Origin: a virus
Reading direction: 5' to 3' (one strand)
DNA: 25,822 nucleotides
Virus record (IMG/VR): IMGVR_UViG_3300027977_000177
Location: 1-25,822 of that record
Shown here: one piece after another, positions 6,864 to 16,317 of the stretch
How positions within the stretch are numbered: the stretch's first letter is position 1
Layout: the number at the start of each line of letters is the position of its first letter
Made by a program: the position numbers and the translations under genes
The notes under the pieces: generated by a model
What the model was told of the DNA's origin: nothing
The model's input: only the letters and a program-made list of their open reading frames with translations
Databases searched by the model: none

Positions 6864-9362
6864 ATGACAATATCGCGAGCACAAATGAATAGACAATTAT
6901 ATCAAATGGGTGGAATGGGAACATTACCAATGGATTTTGGCCAACCCTTACAAGTTTCTCAACCGATGATGAATCCATCTTTTGCACCAATGCAATCGAT
7001 GTCTAATCCAATGGCAAATTATGGACAGACTCCATTAATGATGGCACGAGGTGGTATTGCAAGTTTAGTAGATCGTGAAAAATATGGACTAGGTAGTAAA
7101 CTTAAAAGATTTGTAAGAAAAATAATACCCAATGAGTTATCAGAACTTGCAGTTAAGGCTGCTCCATTTGTTGCACCTTTTAATCCCTTACTTGCAGCAG
7201 GTATGGCAGGTATTGGTGGTTTTGATCAAACGGGAAGAATAGGACAATCTTTAAAAAGTGCTGCATTAACTTATGGTGCAGGACAACTTGGAAGATATGT
7301 TGGTGGAGCAGGATTTCAAGAAGGAATTGATCCATTTGCAGGTTATAGTTCATCAGGAAGTTTTGGTGGTTTAGGAAGTTTGTTTACAAGTCCAATAGGA
7401 ACACAAACAGGATTACAATTAGGTCAATATGAAATTTTTGGTGGACCTGGTTCCGAACAATTTAAATTAAATCAAAATGCTATTACACCACAACAAACTT
7501 ATTTAGGTGGGGATACAGTAAAAACTATTCCTGTTGAAACTGGACCAGTGTCTACTACTCCTGTTGAAACATTTAATCCTACAGATGTATATGACCCAAA
7601 TATAGATTATTCTGGTGCCGGGACACGTTATGCTGATCCAGCACCTTTACCGCCTGTAAAAGAACAAGGATATGTTGATCTAATTAAAAAAGCAGGATCA
7701 CTTGAAGATATACCATTATCAGAAAGATTTGGAGCTGTTAAAGATATAGGTTCAAAAGCTTTACAAGACGTTCTTTATAAACCAATGATAAATCCTAAAA
7801 CAGGAGTAACAACTTATATACTTGATAAAAACGTGGTTGGTTCTATTGCAATTGGAGCTTACAGTTATTATGATGCTTTACAAAAATTAAAAGATGCAGG
7901 TGACCCTGAACCAGAAAAAACATTAACTGAAGAAGAATATCAAAGATTAAGAGTTGATCCACAAAAAGAAAAATATAAAGACACATTAAAAGAAGAAGCT
8001 TTTGGAATAAGAAAAGCCAAAGGTGGTAGAATTACCGATAGAAAAAATTACTTTTTAGGAAAAATGGTTTCAGCAACATCTGTAGCACAACCAGGAGAAA
8101 CTATGAGTCAAGGTGGAGGTAGTGGACTTGGTGGAATGATAGCAAAATTAATACAGAGAAATCCTGAAATGTTTAGAAGAGTAATGAATCCACCTAGATT
8201 AATGGCGTCCTCAAGGACAGACTTTATAGATACCGATGGAAACGGAATCGATGACAGAGAAGAAGCTGCAGGCGGTGGATTAATGGGCGAAGGAGTTTTA
8301 AGTATTAAATTAACTCCAGCACAAGCCATGGCTATGGGTGGTAGAATTGGATATCAAATGGGTGGATTAGGATCAATGGATCCCTTGTTAGCTTTGCAAA
8401 GATCCCCATTCGATCAATATGGTTTTAGTGATCCTGTTATTTCAGCATTAACAGGAAATGTATTTACATCAGGTCAAAGATTTAGAGATGTAACTGATTT
8501 ATCTTCGGGACCAGACATTCAAAGAGCACAATCGTTAGGATATTCTCAACCAGAAATACAAGAATTAGGTCTTCAAAGAGATATGTTGGCAAGTTATAGA
8601 AGGGCTTTATCCGAAGCATCTCTTGGCTCAACTTTTCAAGCTAACCCAGAAAAAACAGCTCTTGATTTAGCAAATAGTTTAAGACAAATGTATATGAACC
8701 CACAACAAGCACAAATTCAACAACAACCTATTCAACAACAAGTAGTAACTCAACAACAAACTCAACAACCACAAATGTCTTATAATGAAATGCAAAAAGC
8801 AGATTATGCTAGAAGAATGGGAGCGTTGGAAGACAAATTTGCAAGACAAGGAACTTCAGCCACACAATATATTCAAGATATGACTAATCTTTTAGCTCAA
8901 ATGAAAACTTCTGGTGGAGTAGATCCATTAGGAGCAATGCAATCTAAATATTATACAGAATCAGGTGGAGGAAGTGTTTCTGAAGGTTCTCCAAGAGGAA
9001 TAGATGCTAGATTTATTATTAATAGAGCTCAAAAAGCTGAACAAGATGCAGCGGCTCGTGTAACACCTAAAAAAGCTAATGGTGGTAGAATTAATTATTT
9101 TATGGGTAGTGAAATACCTGTTAGACAAAATCAAGGTGGAATAACAGAATTAGATTTAAGAGCAAAAGGTGGATACATTCCAGTTGGTATTAAAGAAAAA
9201 GCAGATGATGTTCCTGCTATGTTAAGTAGAAATGAATTTGTATTTACTGCAGATGCTGTAAGAGGAGCAGGTGGTGGAAACATTAACAAGGGTGCTCAAA
9301 AGATGTATAAGTTAATGAAGTCTTTAGAGAAAAAAGTTAAAAAAATGAAAAAGGTAGCATAA
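6864..9362 (+). CDS. Large Gly/Gln-rich internal virion protein with GGRI motifs
   Basis: I recognise the style of this 832-residue protein from uncultured marine podophages but not a named family. It carries short Gly-rich boxes at 62-68 (RGGIASL), 387-391 (GGRIT), 492-500 (GGRIGYQMG), 740-748 (GGRINYFMG) and 769-775 (GGYIPVG). Residues 456-467 (DTDGNGIDDREE) resemble a calcium-binding loop of the thrombospondin-3/EF-hand type. Residues 612-637 are Gln-rich. The end, with VPAMLSRNEFVFTADAVR at 783-800 and a Lys-rich helical tail, resembles the PAMLTPGEFV motif of tail or tape-measure proteins. Residues 90-150 are a Gly/Ala-rich, hydrophobic stretch. It is probably an internal or ejection protein. 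No SD precedes the ATG, and M8 is an alternative start. The upstream gap 6817-6863 shows no clear promoter. Confidence 0.55.
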   Translation: MTISRAQMNRQLYQMGGMGTLPMDFGQPLQVSQPMMNPSFAPMQSMSNPMANYGQTPLMMARGGIASLVDREKYGLGSKLKRFVRKIIPNELSELAVKAAPFVAPFNPLLAAGMAGIGGFDQTGRIGQSLKSAALTYGAGQLGRYVGGAGFQEGIDPFAGYSSSGSFGGLGSLFTSPIGTQTGLQLGQYEIFGGPGSEQFKLNQNAITPQQTYLGGDTVKTIPVETGPVSTTPVETFNPTDVYDPNIDYSGAGTRYADPAPLPPVKEQGYVDLIKKAGSLEDIPLSERFGAVKDIGSKALQDVLYKPMINPKTGVTTYILDKNVVGSIAIGAYSYYDALQKLKDAGDPEPEKTLTEEEYQRLRVDPQKEKYKDTLKEEAFGIRKAKGGRITDRKNYFLGKMVSATSVAQPGETMSQGGGSGLGGMIAKLIQRNPEMFRRVMNPPRLMASSRTDFIDTDGNGIDDREEAAGGGLMGEGVLSIKLTPAQAMAMGGRIGYQMGGLGSMDPLLALQRSPFDQYGFSDPVISALTGNVFTSGQRFRDVTDLSSGPDIQRAQSLGYSQPEIQELGLQRDMLASYRRALSEASLGSTFQANPEKTALDLANSLRQMYMNPQQAQIQQQPIQQQVVTQQQTQQPQMSYNEMQKADYARRMGALEDKFARQGTSATQYIQDMTNLLAQMKTSGGVDPLGAMQSKYYTESGGGSVSEGSPRGIDARFIINRAQKAEQDAAARVTPKKANGGRINYFMGSEIPVRQNQGGITELDLRAKGGYIPVGIKEKADDVPAMLSRNEFVFTADAVRGAGGGNINKGAQKMYKLMKSLEKKVKKMKKVA

Positions 9363-10246
9363 TGGCAGAGACAACAACGATATCACGTCCGGCTCCGTAT
9401 TTAGAAGCAGCAGGTCAATCATATTTAGATCTATTAACTAAAAGAGTAGGACAAGCTCCAACACCTCAAGAGCTTGCAGCAATGTCTCCACAGATTGCTG
9501 GACAAGGTCAATTTACTCAAGCGGCTCAACAAGCTGCTGCAAGACAAGCAGGACTTGGTGCTTTAACTTTTGATCCTACAACTGGAGCAGTTACACAAGT
9601 AGGAGCAGGAACCGGTATTGCAGGTTTTGAACCTTTCTTACAACAGGCTGCTGCATATTCAGGACCAGGTGCATATCAACAATTTATGTCTCCTTATCAA
9701 CAAGATGTTATTGACACTACACTTGCTGAATTTGACAGACAAAGACAAATTCAAGCGCAAGCTATACCAGCGTCAGCTATACAAGCAGGTGCATTTGGTG
9801 GAGGACGAGAAGGTGTTCAAAGAGCAGAGTTTGGCGCTTTAAGTGATAGAAACAGAGCAGCACTACAATCACAATTATTACAACAAGGATTTGGTCAAGC
9901 ACAACAAGCTGCTCAATTAGGTTTTGCTCAACAACAACAACTTGCAACGTTACAACCAACATTAGCAGGTCAACAGATTCAACAGTTAGGTGGAATAGGA
10001 ACACAAAATTTAGCTTATCAACAAGCACTATTAGATGCACAAAGACAATCTGCACAATTTGCTTATCAAGAACCTTTTACAAGATTACAAACTTTAGGAT
10101 CAGGAATTGGTGGTTTATTAGCTGGATATCCTCAACCAGGATTTCAACAAACTAGTGCACCTCCACAACAACAAGTTAGTCCATTGAGTCAAGCTTTATC
10201 CGCAGCAGCAGGAGCTTACGGCCTTGGTTCATTATTTGGTAAATAG
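9362..10246 (+). CDS. Gln/Ala-rich virion (ejection-type) protein
   Basis: This 294-residue protein is built of Gln/Ala-rich helices. After an N-terminal part (APYLEAAGQSYLDLLTKRVG) comes MSPYQQDVIDTTLAEFDRQRQ near 115-135, then ASAIQAGAFGGGREGVQRAE near 138-158, and a long AQQAAQLGFAQQQQLATLQ type helix with periodic Gln. The NPYQ/VID and GAFGG blocks recur in podophage proteins next to ejection proteins, so a role as a small internal virion protein comparable in place to T7 gp14 is plausible but unproven. AAGG at 9351-9354 lies seven bases before the ATG, and the start overlaps the previous TAA. The next gene follows after two bases. Confidence 0.55.
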   Translation: MAETTTISRPAPYLEAAGQSYLDLLTKRVGQAPTPQELAAMSPQIAGQGQFTQAAQQAAARQAGLGALTFDPTTGAVTQVGAGTGIAGFEPFLQQAAAYSGPGAYQQFMSPYQQDVIDTTLAEFDRQRQIQAQAIPASAIQAGAFGGGREGVQRAEFGALSDRNRAALQSQLLQQGFGQAQQAAQLGFAQQQQLATLQPTLAGQQIQQLGGIGTQNLAYQQALLDAQRQSAQFAYQEPFTRLQTLGSGIGGLLAGYPQPGFQQTSAPPQQQVSPLSQALSAAAGAYGLGSLFGK

Positions 10247-10248
10247 AA

Positions 10249-11709
10249 ATGTATAACATATTTAAAAGACCCATGTTTAAGTTAGGTGGTCAAGCGGACC
10301 AAGGAACAGGGATCATGTCTACTGTTGAACCTAAACAAACAATGAGACAAAATCCATATACAGGTTATGCTATTGGTGGAAGAATTGGTTATGCAAATGG
10401 ACCAGGACCCTTTGGAATAACACCACCTATTCCTCCAGTGGCAGGACAAACAGGTTTTACACCTTCTTCAAGACTTCAAGATAGATTTCAAAGATTTAAA
10501 GATATGCCTACTTATATACCATTTAAAGAAACAATAGACTTAGATAATATTTTAATACAAGAAGGCATTATAACCGAAGATACTCCTATATTAGAGAGAC
10601 TTAAAGCTAGAGAATTATATAAAACAAGAGGAACACAAGGTACAACAGAAAAAGGTATTGGAAGTACCAGAGAGGATTTAGCTTTTGCAACTGGATTAGG
10701 AGAATCAAAAATTACTCCACCTCCACCAAAAAAAAATTCTGAGTTTGTGGAAACTGATACAAGTAAGCCCTTCAATCTTTTAGATGAGGTAAGAAAAGAA
10801 TCTGGAGAATTAAGAGAATTATTAGGAAAAGATGATAATTTAACAGCCGAAGGTGCTTTAATTTTGTCTGAAGCTCTTGGAACACCAGGAACTATTGCAC
10901 AAAAAATACAAAAAGGACTTAAAGCTGCTGTGCCTTTAGCAAGATCAAGAAAAGAACAAGACAAGGCTATAACTCTTACTGCATATAAACTTGCAAAAGA
11001 AAAAGAACAACAACAAATTAGAGCAGGAACTTTACCAACTTCTATAAGAGAAGCTGAATACATAGCAAAATCATTAAAAAAAAGTGGAGATCCAAAATAT
11101 GCTAACATGACCATTCAACAAATAATGAATGAAAATATTAAAGCAGCCAGACCTATGTCTCCGGAATCTAAAGCTAGAACTGAAGTTTTATTAGCGGATA
11201 GACAAATTATAAGAGATACAACCGATAAATTATTAAAAGCAAAAAGTGATTTAGAAAAATTAGATCCTGTTAAAGATAAAGTTAAATATGATAAAACAAA
11301 AGAATTGTATGATAAGAGTTTTAGAGAGTTTAACAGAGATTATTTATCTGCGCCTGAATTTAAATCATTATATGAAGGTATTTATAATATATTTGCTCCA
11401 CAAATGACTTCAAGAACTATGAAAGTTGAAGGTGGATTAACTGAAGACGAAAAAGAACCAGATGTAGTAACATCAAATGTTGATTTTGGTGGAACAACAA
11501 CACCTATAAAACCAGTTGAAAAATTAGATTATGCTACTTTAAGAGATAGATTACCAAAAGAAATAAATGATCAAGTGGTTCAATTACTGGCTTCTAGTGA
11601 ACAAGCATTACAGGATTTTGCATATATAACTAGTCAAAACGATGTAAATAATTTTAATGTAAAATACGGAGTTAATTTAATAATACCTCCAGCTCAACAA
11701 ACATCATAG
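10249..11709 (+). CDS. Putative internal virion protein with GGRIGY motif
   Basis: This 486-residue protein opens with MYNIFKRPMFKLGG, a start common in proteins of uncultured marine phages, and carries GGRIGYANG at 43-51, the same box as in the 832-residue protein. Residues 140-400 are mainly charged helices (for example KSDLEKLDPVKDKVKYDKTKE), which suggests a long helical or coiled-coil body. There is no membrane segment or catalytic motif. It lies two bases after the Gln-rich gene and eight bases before the 1446-residue gene, so it probably works with them in the virion core or DNA ejection. A run of nine A at 10728-10736 lies in the reading frame and shows no sign of a shift. The family is unknown. 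Confidence 0.55.
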   Translation: MYNIFKRPMFKLGGQADQGTGIMSTVEPKQTMRQNPYTGYAIGGRIGYANGPGPFGITPPIPPVAGQTGFTPSSRLQDRFQRFKDMPTYIPFKETIDLDNILIQEGIITEDTPILERLKARELYKTRGTQGTTEKGIGSTREDLAFATGLGESKITPPPPKKNSEFVETDTSKPFNLLDEVRKESGELRELLGKDDNLTAEGALILSEALGTPGTIAQKIQKGLKAAVPLARSRKEQDKAITLTAYKLAKEKEQQQIRAGTLPTSIREAEYIAKSLKKSGDPKYANMTIQQIMNENIKAARPMSPESKARTEVLLADRQIIRDTTDKLLKAKSDLEKLDPVKDKVKYDKTKELYDKSFREFNRDYLSAPEFKSLYEGIYNIFAPQMTSRTMKVEGGLTEDEKEPDVVTSNVDFGGTTTPIKPVEKLDYATLRDRLPKEINDQVVQLLASSEQALQDFAYITSQNDVNNFNVKYGVNLIIPPAQQTS

Positions 11710-11717
11710 GAGTATCC

Positions 11718-14700
11718 ATGGTTGAAAGGTTTGGAGAATTTGGTATTTACCAAAGAGATAAAGATCAAGAAATTATAAGACCAAAAGGTGGTGACGCAGG
11801 TGTAATTGACTATGCACTAGATGTACCTATTGGAATATACTCTGGACTGAGCAAAGCTGTTCAAGGGTTATTACAACTGGGTGCAATGCCTGTTGATTAT
11901 TTAGCCAACACTAATTTACTTTCTGGAATAGAAAATATTTTTAACAAAATAACTCCTGAAACGAAAACTGGATTAGGAGAAATTACTTCTGTTATTACTC
12001 AATTTGGTGTTCCAGGTGGTGCAGCATTAAAAATTGCAAGTGGAATATCTAAGTTAAAAGGTATTAGCACCATGACCGAATTATCTTCGCTCAGTAATGT
12101 TGGTAAAGGTATAGAATTAACCAAACGTGCTGGTTACTTTGGAACTATTGGTGGTATTACAGATTTTGCAGTTTCTACTCCTGAAAAACTAGGTACTTTA
12201 TCAGATGTATTAGGGGTAACTGAACAAACTGATTTTGAAGGACTTTCTGGACAAGAAAGAGCTTTAGAAACAATAAAGAGTAAAATAAAATTTGGAGCAG
12301 AAGGAGCTACTCTTGGAGCTGGTATTGCTCTTGCACCGACCGCACTTTCATTAGGAACACGATATGGACTTATTCCAGCGGCTAAAGCTATTGGAACTGT
12401 TGGTGGAGTAGTTGGAAAAGTAATTGACGTACCTTTAACAGCGGGATTAAATGCTATTGTAGGTAAAGAAAGCAAAAGTGTTTTACAAGAAGCTATTATT
12501 ACTGGTGGGGTATTAAAAGATAAAGCATTAACTAAAATAGGAGCAAAAAGAGCAACGGGTGAATTAACGGCTGAGGGTAGACCTATTTTTGAAAGTGTAG
12601 ATTGGAGACATCCTGTGGATGATACTTTTTTAAGTAAGGCTAAAAGAGGAGTAGTTTTATTTGCAGATCAATTTAAATCAAGCAGAGGTATTGGATCATT
12701 AAGAGATATTCAAATAGGTGCTGAAACCATAAGAGCAGGAGAACAAAAAACATTAACTAAAATAGGTCAAAATATTCAAGATGTACAAAATAAAATTATT
12801 AATAATTTTAAAGTTAAATTTACTAAAGACGGTGACTCTATGTTAGCTCTTCAATTAGAGAACGATAAAATAGGTCAAATTTTAGGTTCAAAAGATATTG
12901 ATGAAATAAAAGAAGTAATCAGAACTCTTCCTAAAGATATAAGAAGAGATGTAATAAGATATAAAAAATTAATTGATGGTTCACAACAAAAATTTGATAT
13001 ATTTGCCGAGGGAGTAGATGTAGCAAAAGAAGCTGCTTTAGATTGGAATAGTTATTCTAAACAAAGATTTGCATCGCTTAATAATAAAGATTTTAAATTT
13101 AATCCATTACTTGATGAGAATGCAAAAAAAGAATTTAAAAAAATAACTTTAGAAAATAAAGAATTAGTAAAAGGTTTTGAAGAAAAAGTTAAAACTTTAA
13201 ATAAAAAAGATGTAACATTAAATTCATTAATTGAAGAAAATGTAAATAAGGAGTTATTAAATTTTAAACAAATTACTATTAATAGTAATTTTTCTCCAGA
13301 AACTTTTTATAAAAAATTAACTGGAGAAGGAAAAAGAGCTTATCAATGGCAAGGTTTAAAACCTGGTCAAGATATGCCTGATGCTATCCGTAGATTGCTT
13401 ACAGTTGAAGAGGGTAGAACAGCAGGGGAATTAATAAAAAGAGAAGCAAAAGATGTAACTGGTAAAGTTATAGATAAAGACGTTGCTACTTTTAATTCTT
13501 TAAACGCTGGTTTAGATATTGTTTTAAAACAATCGGAACAAATTTATAATAAAAAAGCTTTTGATGCTATGCTTAAAGAAGGTTTAGAAAATGGTTTAAT
13601 TTTTGATCCAACAAGAGCAGCTTTAAAAGGAATTAATATAGATAGTTTAACTAGATTTTCTTCATTAAAATCTTTAGCTGATGGACCTAAACAAAGTGCA
13701 GTAACATTATCTGGAGCTACATCTGATTTATTTACAGGTAATTATTATGCTGCTCCTGAAATTGCAAATGCAATAGCAGGTGTAAAAGAAGCAACTTCTA
13801 AATTATATAATATTTGGGGTTATAAGGGTTTGATGACTTTAAAATCAGCGGCTCAAATTTCTAAAACTATTTTATCTCCCATGACTCAAATTAGAAACTT
13901 TACCACAGCAGCTATGTTTCCATTAGCAAGTGGTTTAATTGGAGGAAGAGTTGGCTTTAGAGATGCTTGGAGATTAACAGGTGATGATATTTTTTTTGGA
14001 GCAAAAACAGATTTAGAGAAAATAGGACGAATAGAAAATTTAATAAATAGAGGAGTGATTGATCAAAACGTAAATTTAAATGAAATAAAAAGAGTTTTAG
14101 ATAATGCAAAAAGTGGAAAAACCACTTTTACCAGTTTAATGAATAGTAAACCAATGCAAAGACTAACTGACATTTATCAAGGCTCTGATAACTATTGGAA
14201 AATTTATTCGGATAATTTTTATCAAGGGGCTTTAAGCACTGCATTTGGATCTCCTTTAGTTGCAATGAAACAAGGATTAGATCCCAAGTTTAATAAAAGA
14301 AGTATTGATGAATTAATTAAACAAGGAGTTTCAAAAGAAAAAGCACCTTTACTTGCTTTTAAAAATCAAAATGAAGCAAATATTTTTAATAGTATAGAAG
14401 AATGGTTTCAAACTGTAGCAGGTAAAAAATTTAATCGTATTGATCCTTTAACGGGATCTATAAAAACACCTTTACAAGCAGTAGAAGAAGCTTCTGCTTA
14501 TTTAGTTACTAATACAATACCTACTTATAGTAAGGTTCCTAAAATAATAGATAATGTTAGAAATTTACCTCTTGGTAATTTCGTAGCATTTCCAGCTGAA
14601 ATATTAAGAACTAGTTCAAATATATTTGCCATTGGAGTTAAAGAACTTACAAGTACTAATCCATTTATAAGACAGATGGGAGCTCGTAGATTAATTGGAC

Positions 14701-16058
14701 TATCCACAGTATTAGGAGGAGCAGGATATACAATTAAAAAAGGAGCTCAATATGTAACAGGTGTAACAGATGATGAAATGGATGCTTTTCAAAGATCTTT
14801 TGCTGCACAGTATCAAAGAAATTCTACACTAATACCTGTAACATCAACTGATGAAAATGGTAATTTTAAATTTTATAATTTCTCTTACACTAATCCTTAT
14901 GATGCTTTAGTAACTCCAGTGAATGGAGTATTAGGAGCTTTTTCAGAAGGTAGATTAAAAGGAGATAATGCAACCAATATTATTATAAATTCATTATTTG
15001 GAGGAGCTGTTGATCCTTCTCAAAGAAAAGGAGCTATTACTGAATTTTTATCTCCCTTTGTAACTGAATCCATTGGTACTGAAAGAGCTGTAGATGTAAC
15101 AGTTCGAGGTGGAAGAGATTCTAGGGGTAAATTAATTTATGATTCAAAAATAGATTCAATTGATGTTATAATATCTAAATCATTTAATCATCTTTTGGGT
15201 GGACTAACTCCAGGTGCTGTTACTTCTGCTCAAAAAATTTGGCAAGGTGTTACTGGTGAATTTACAGATTATGGAACACAAAGAGATGCGGTAGATGAAT
15301 TTGTTGCCTTGGCTTCTGGTGTTAGAGTTGAAGAAGCTAAACCATTAGCAAGTGTGCCTTTTATTGTTACATCTTTTAACAAGGACAAACAAGGTATAAG
15401 AAGTAGATTTGCTGAAACAGCATATTCAGCAGCTACTACTCCAGAAGAAAAATTAGCTGCTTATAAAGATTTTATAATAAACACTTATAATTCTCAAAAT
15501 AAAATGTCTACTGTATTAGAAGATGCTAAAACTTTAGGTGTAGATACGAGTAAGCTTAGAGGATTATTAGAACAAAGATTAACAAAAACAGAAACTCAAA
15601 ATTTATTAAGTAAAAAATTTAAAATACCTACTTACAGTGAAGAAGCTTTTTCATCTGTTATTAAACGTTTAGAAAACACTGATCCATTTCAAGCAGCTAA
15701 AGTTTCTGAACAAAATAAAGTTGTTCAATCTATTTTTAGAGATATACAAAGAAAATTATTTAATTTTCCATTGGGAGCTCCAACCGATATATTGGATGGT
15801 TATATTGAACAGTTATTGACTCCTGGTGTTGAACAAACTCGAGAACTTATTAGAAATAGAATACCACCAAGTTCTCCTGGACCAGTTAATGTACAACCAA
15901 GAACTGAATTACCTTCTCAAATAACAGGAGCTCCTGTAAGTGCTGAAATATTAACATCTCCGCAAGTACAACAGTTTGCTGGTGGTAATTTAGGTCAAAG
16001 ATATAATCTATTACCTACTTCGGTTGAGAGATCAGAATTTTTAGATAGGATAGTATAA
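11718..16058 (+). CDS. Very large internal virion / DNA-ejection protein
   Basis: At 1446 residues this is the largest protein of the window and takes the position and size of the large ejection protein of podoviruses (T7 gp16-like in role, not in visible sequence). There is no lysozyme or transglycosylase motif. Residues 192-250 are a long Ala/Gly-rich hydrophobic stretch, and similar segments lie near 28-66 and 990-1015; these could insert in the cell envelope. The middle (330-560) is highly charged and helical and contains a 40-residue-period duplication. Residues 946-990 (NLPLGNFVAFPAEILR, then SSNIFAIGVKEL) resemble large polyvalent phage proteins. The start is well set by AGGAG at 11708-11712, five bases before the ATG. 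The stop overlaps the next ATG. Confidence 0.6.
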   Translation: MVERFGEFGIYQRDKDQEIIRPKGGDAGVIDYALDVPIGIYSGLSKAVQGLLQLGAMPVDYLANTNLLSGIENIFNKITPETKTGLGEITSVITQFGVPGGAALKIASGISKLKGISTMTELSSLSNVGKGIELTKRAGYFGTIGGITDFAVSTPEKLGTLSDVLGVTEQTDFEGLSGQERALETIKSKIKFGAEGATLGAGIALAPTALSLGTRYGLIPAAKAIGTVGGVVGKVIDVPLTAGLNAIVGKESKSVLQEAIITGGVLKDKALTKIGAKRATGELTAEGRPIFESVDWRHPVDDTFLSKAKRGVVLFADQFKSSRGIGSLRDIQIGAETIRAGEQKTLTKIGQNIQDVQNKIINNFKVKFTKDGDSMLALQLENDKIGQILGSKDIDEIKEVIRTLPKDIRRDVIRYKKLIDGSQQKFDIFAEGVDVAKEAALDWNSYSKQRFASLNNKDFKFNPLLDENAKKEFKKITLENKELVKGFEEKVKTLNKKDVTLNSLIEENVNKELLNFKQITINSNFSPETFYKKLTGEGKRAYQWQGLKPGQDMPDAIRRLLTVEEGRTAGELIKREAKDVTGKVIDKDVATFNSLNAGLDIVLKQSEQIYNKKAFDAMLKEGLENGLIFDPTRAALKGINIDSLTRFSSLKSLADGPKQSAVTLSGATSDLFTGNYYAAPEIANAIAGVKEATSKLYNIWGYKGLMTLKSAAQISKTILSPMTQIRNFTTAAMFPLASGLIGGRVGFRDAWRLTGDDIFFGAKTDLEKIGRIENLINRGVIDQNVNLNEIKRVLDNAKSGKTTFTSLMNSKPMQRLTDIYQGSDNYWKIYSDNFYQGALSTAFGSPLVAMKQGLDPKFNKRSIDELIKQGVSKEKAPLLAFKNQNEANIFNSIEEWFQTVAGKKFNRIDPLTGSIKTPLQAVEEASAYLVTNTIPTYSKVPKIIDNVRNLPLGNFVAFPAEILRTSSNIFAIGVKELTSTNPFIRQMGARRLIGLSTVLGGAGYTIKKGAQYVTGVTDDEMDAFQRSFAAQYQRNSTLIPVTSTDENGNFKFYNFSYTNPYDALVTPVNGVLGAFSEGRLKGDNATNIIINSLFGGAVDPSQRKGAITEFLSPFVTESIGTERAVDVTVRGGRDSRGKLIYDSKIDSIDVIISKSFNHLLGGLTPGAVTSAQKIWQGVTGEFTDYGTQRDAVDEFVALASGVRVEEAKPLASVPFIVTSFNKDKQGIRSRFAETAYSAATTPEEKLAAYKDFIINTYNSQNKMSTVLEDAKTLGVDTSKLRGLLEQRLTKTETQNLLSKKFKIPTYSEEAFSSVIKRLENTDPFQAAKVSEQNKVVQSIFRDIQRKLFNFPLGAPTDILDGYIEQLLTPGVEQTRELIRNRIPPSSPGPVNVQPRTELPSQITGAPVSAEILTSPQVQQFAGGNLGQRYNLLPTSVERSEFLDRIV
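13080..13289 (+). repeat. Degenerate tandem duplication inside the 1446-aa protein
   Basis: Residues 455-482 (NNKDFKFNPLLDENAKKEF and onward to KKITLEN) and 495-524 (NKKDVTLNSLIEENVNKEL and onward to KQITINSN) align along their length, with a three-residue insertion in the second copy. The period is 40 residues (120 bases). The nucleotide copies have diverged, so the duplication is old. Both copies lie in a charged helical region. Confidence 0.55.
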
Positions 16059-16279
16059 TGGCAAACGGTAAAGAACCAAAGACAACAGGTGAACATATTG
16101 TAGCTCTTTATGGCCATATAACTGGCGTAAAAAGAGATTTAAAAGAGCTTCGAGAAGAGTCTTCACAGATGCATCAGAAGTTTGAAAATAAATTTGATAA
16201 ACTAACTTGGTGGATTATTGGAGGATTAGGATCAACCATAGCACTTCTACTCACACTAGCTTTTAATTTAATAAAATAA
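16058..16279 (+). CDS. Small membrane protein, possible holin (XhlA-like layout)
   Basis: This 73-residue protein has a charged, helical N-terminal part (residues 10-50, with heptad-like KRDLKELREESSQMHQKFENKFDKL) followed by one C-terminal membrane segment at about 51-72 (WWIIGGLGSTIALLLTLAF) and a short LIK end. The layout of coiled coil then single membrane helix is that of XhlA-like or other small phage lysis proteins, and its place after the virion block fits a lysis gene. No endolysin is next to it in this window, so an alternative role as a membrane or virion accessory protein remains. The start overlaps the stop of the 1446-residue gene (TAATG). Lysis function is inference. Confidence 0.55.
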   Translation: MANGKEPKTTGEHIVALYGHITGVKRDLKELREESSQMHQKFENKFDKLTWWIIGGLGSTIALLLTLAFNLIK

Positions 16280-16317
16280 ACTATTGCAATACTTTCAAAA
16301 AGTTATATTACGCATTA

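Noticed and set aside
8697-8776. CAA-rich stretch (Gln-rich) considered as a microsatellite or CRISPR-like repeat.
   Set aside because: There is no fixed unit or spacer structure. It is a low-complexity Gln-rich linker of the 832-residue protein.
9618-10055. Alternative frames on both strands inside the Gln/Ala-rich gene (+74 and -92 codons).
   Set aside because: CAA/GCA-rich repeats give long open frames by composition alone. No start signal or family pattern supports them.
10728-10736. Run of nine A that could be a slippery site for frameshifting.
   Set aside because: The zero frame stays open on both sides with good codon use, and no stimulatory structure or overlapping frame was seen.
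10512-11114. Long reverse-strand open frame of 200 codons inside the 486-residue virion gene.
   Set aside because: It lies opposite a well-supported + strand gene, has Ser/Phe/Leu-rich composition typical of antisense of AT-rich coding DNA, and no SD or family motif.
16284-16309. TTGCAA and TATATT before speD as a sigma-70 promoter.
   Set aside because: The spacer is only 14 bases, too short for a normal sigma-70 promoter. The -10-like box alone is kept as a hint of a leaderless message.
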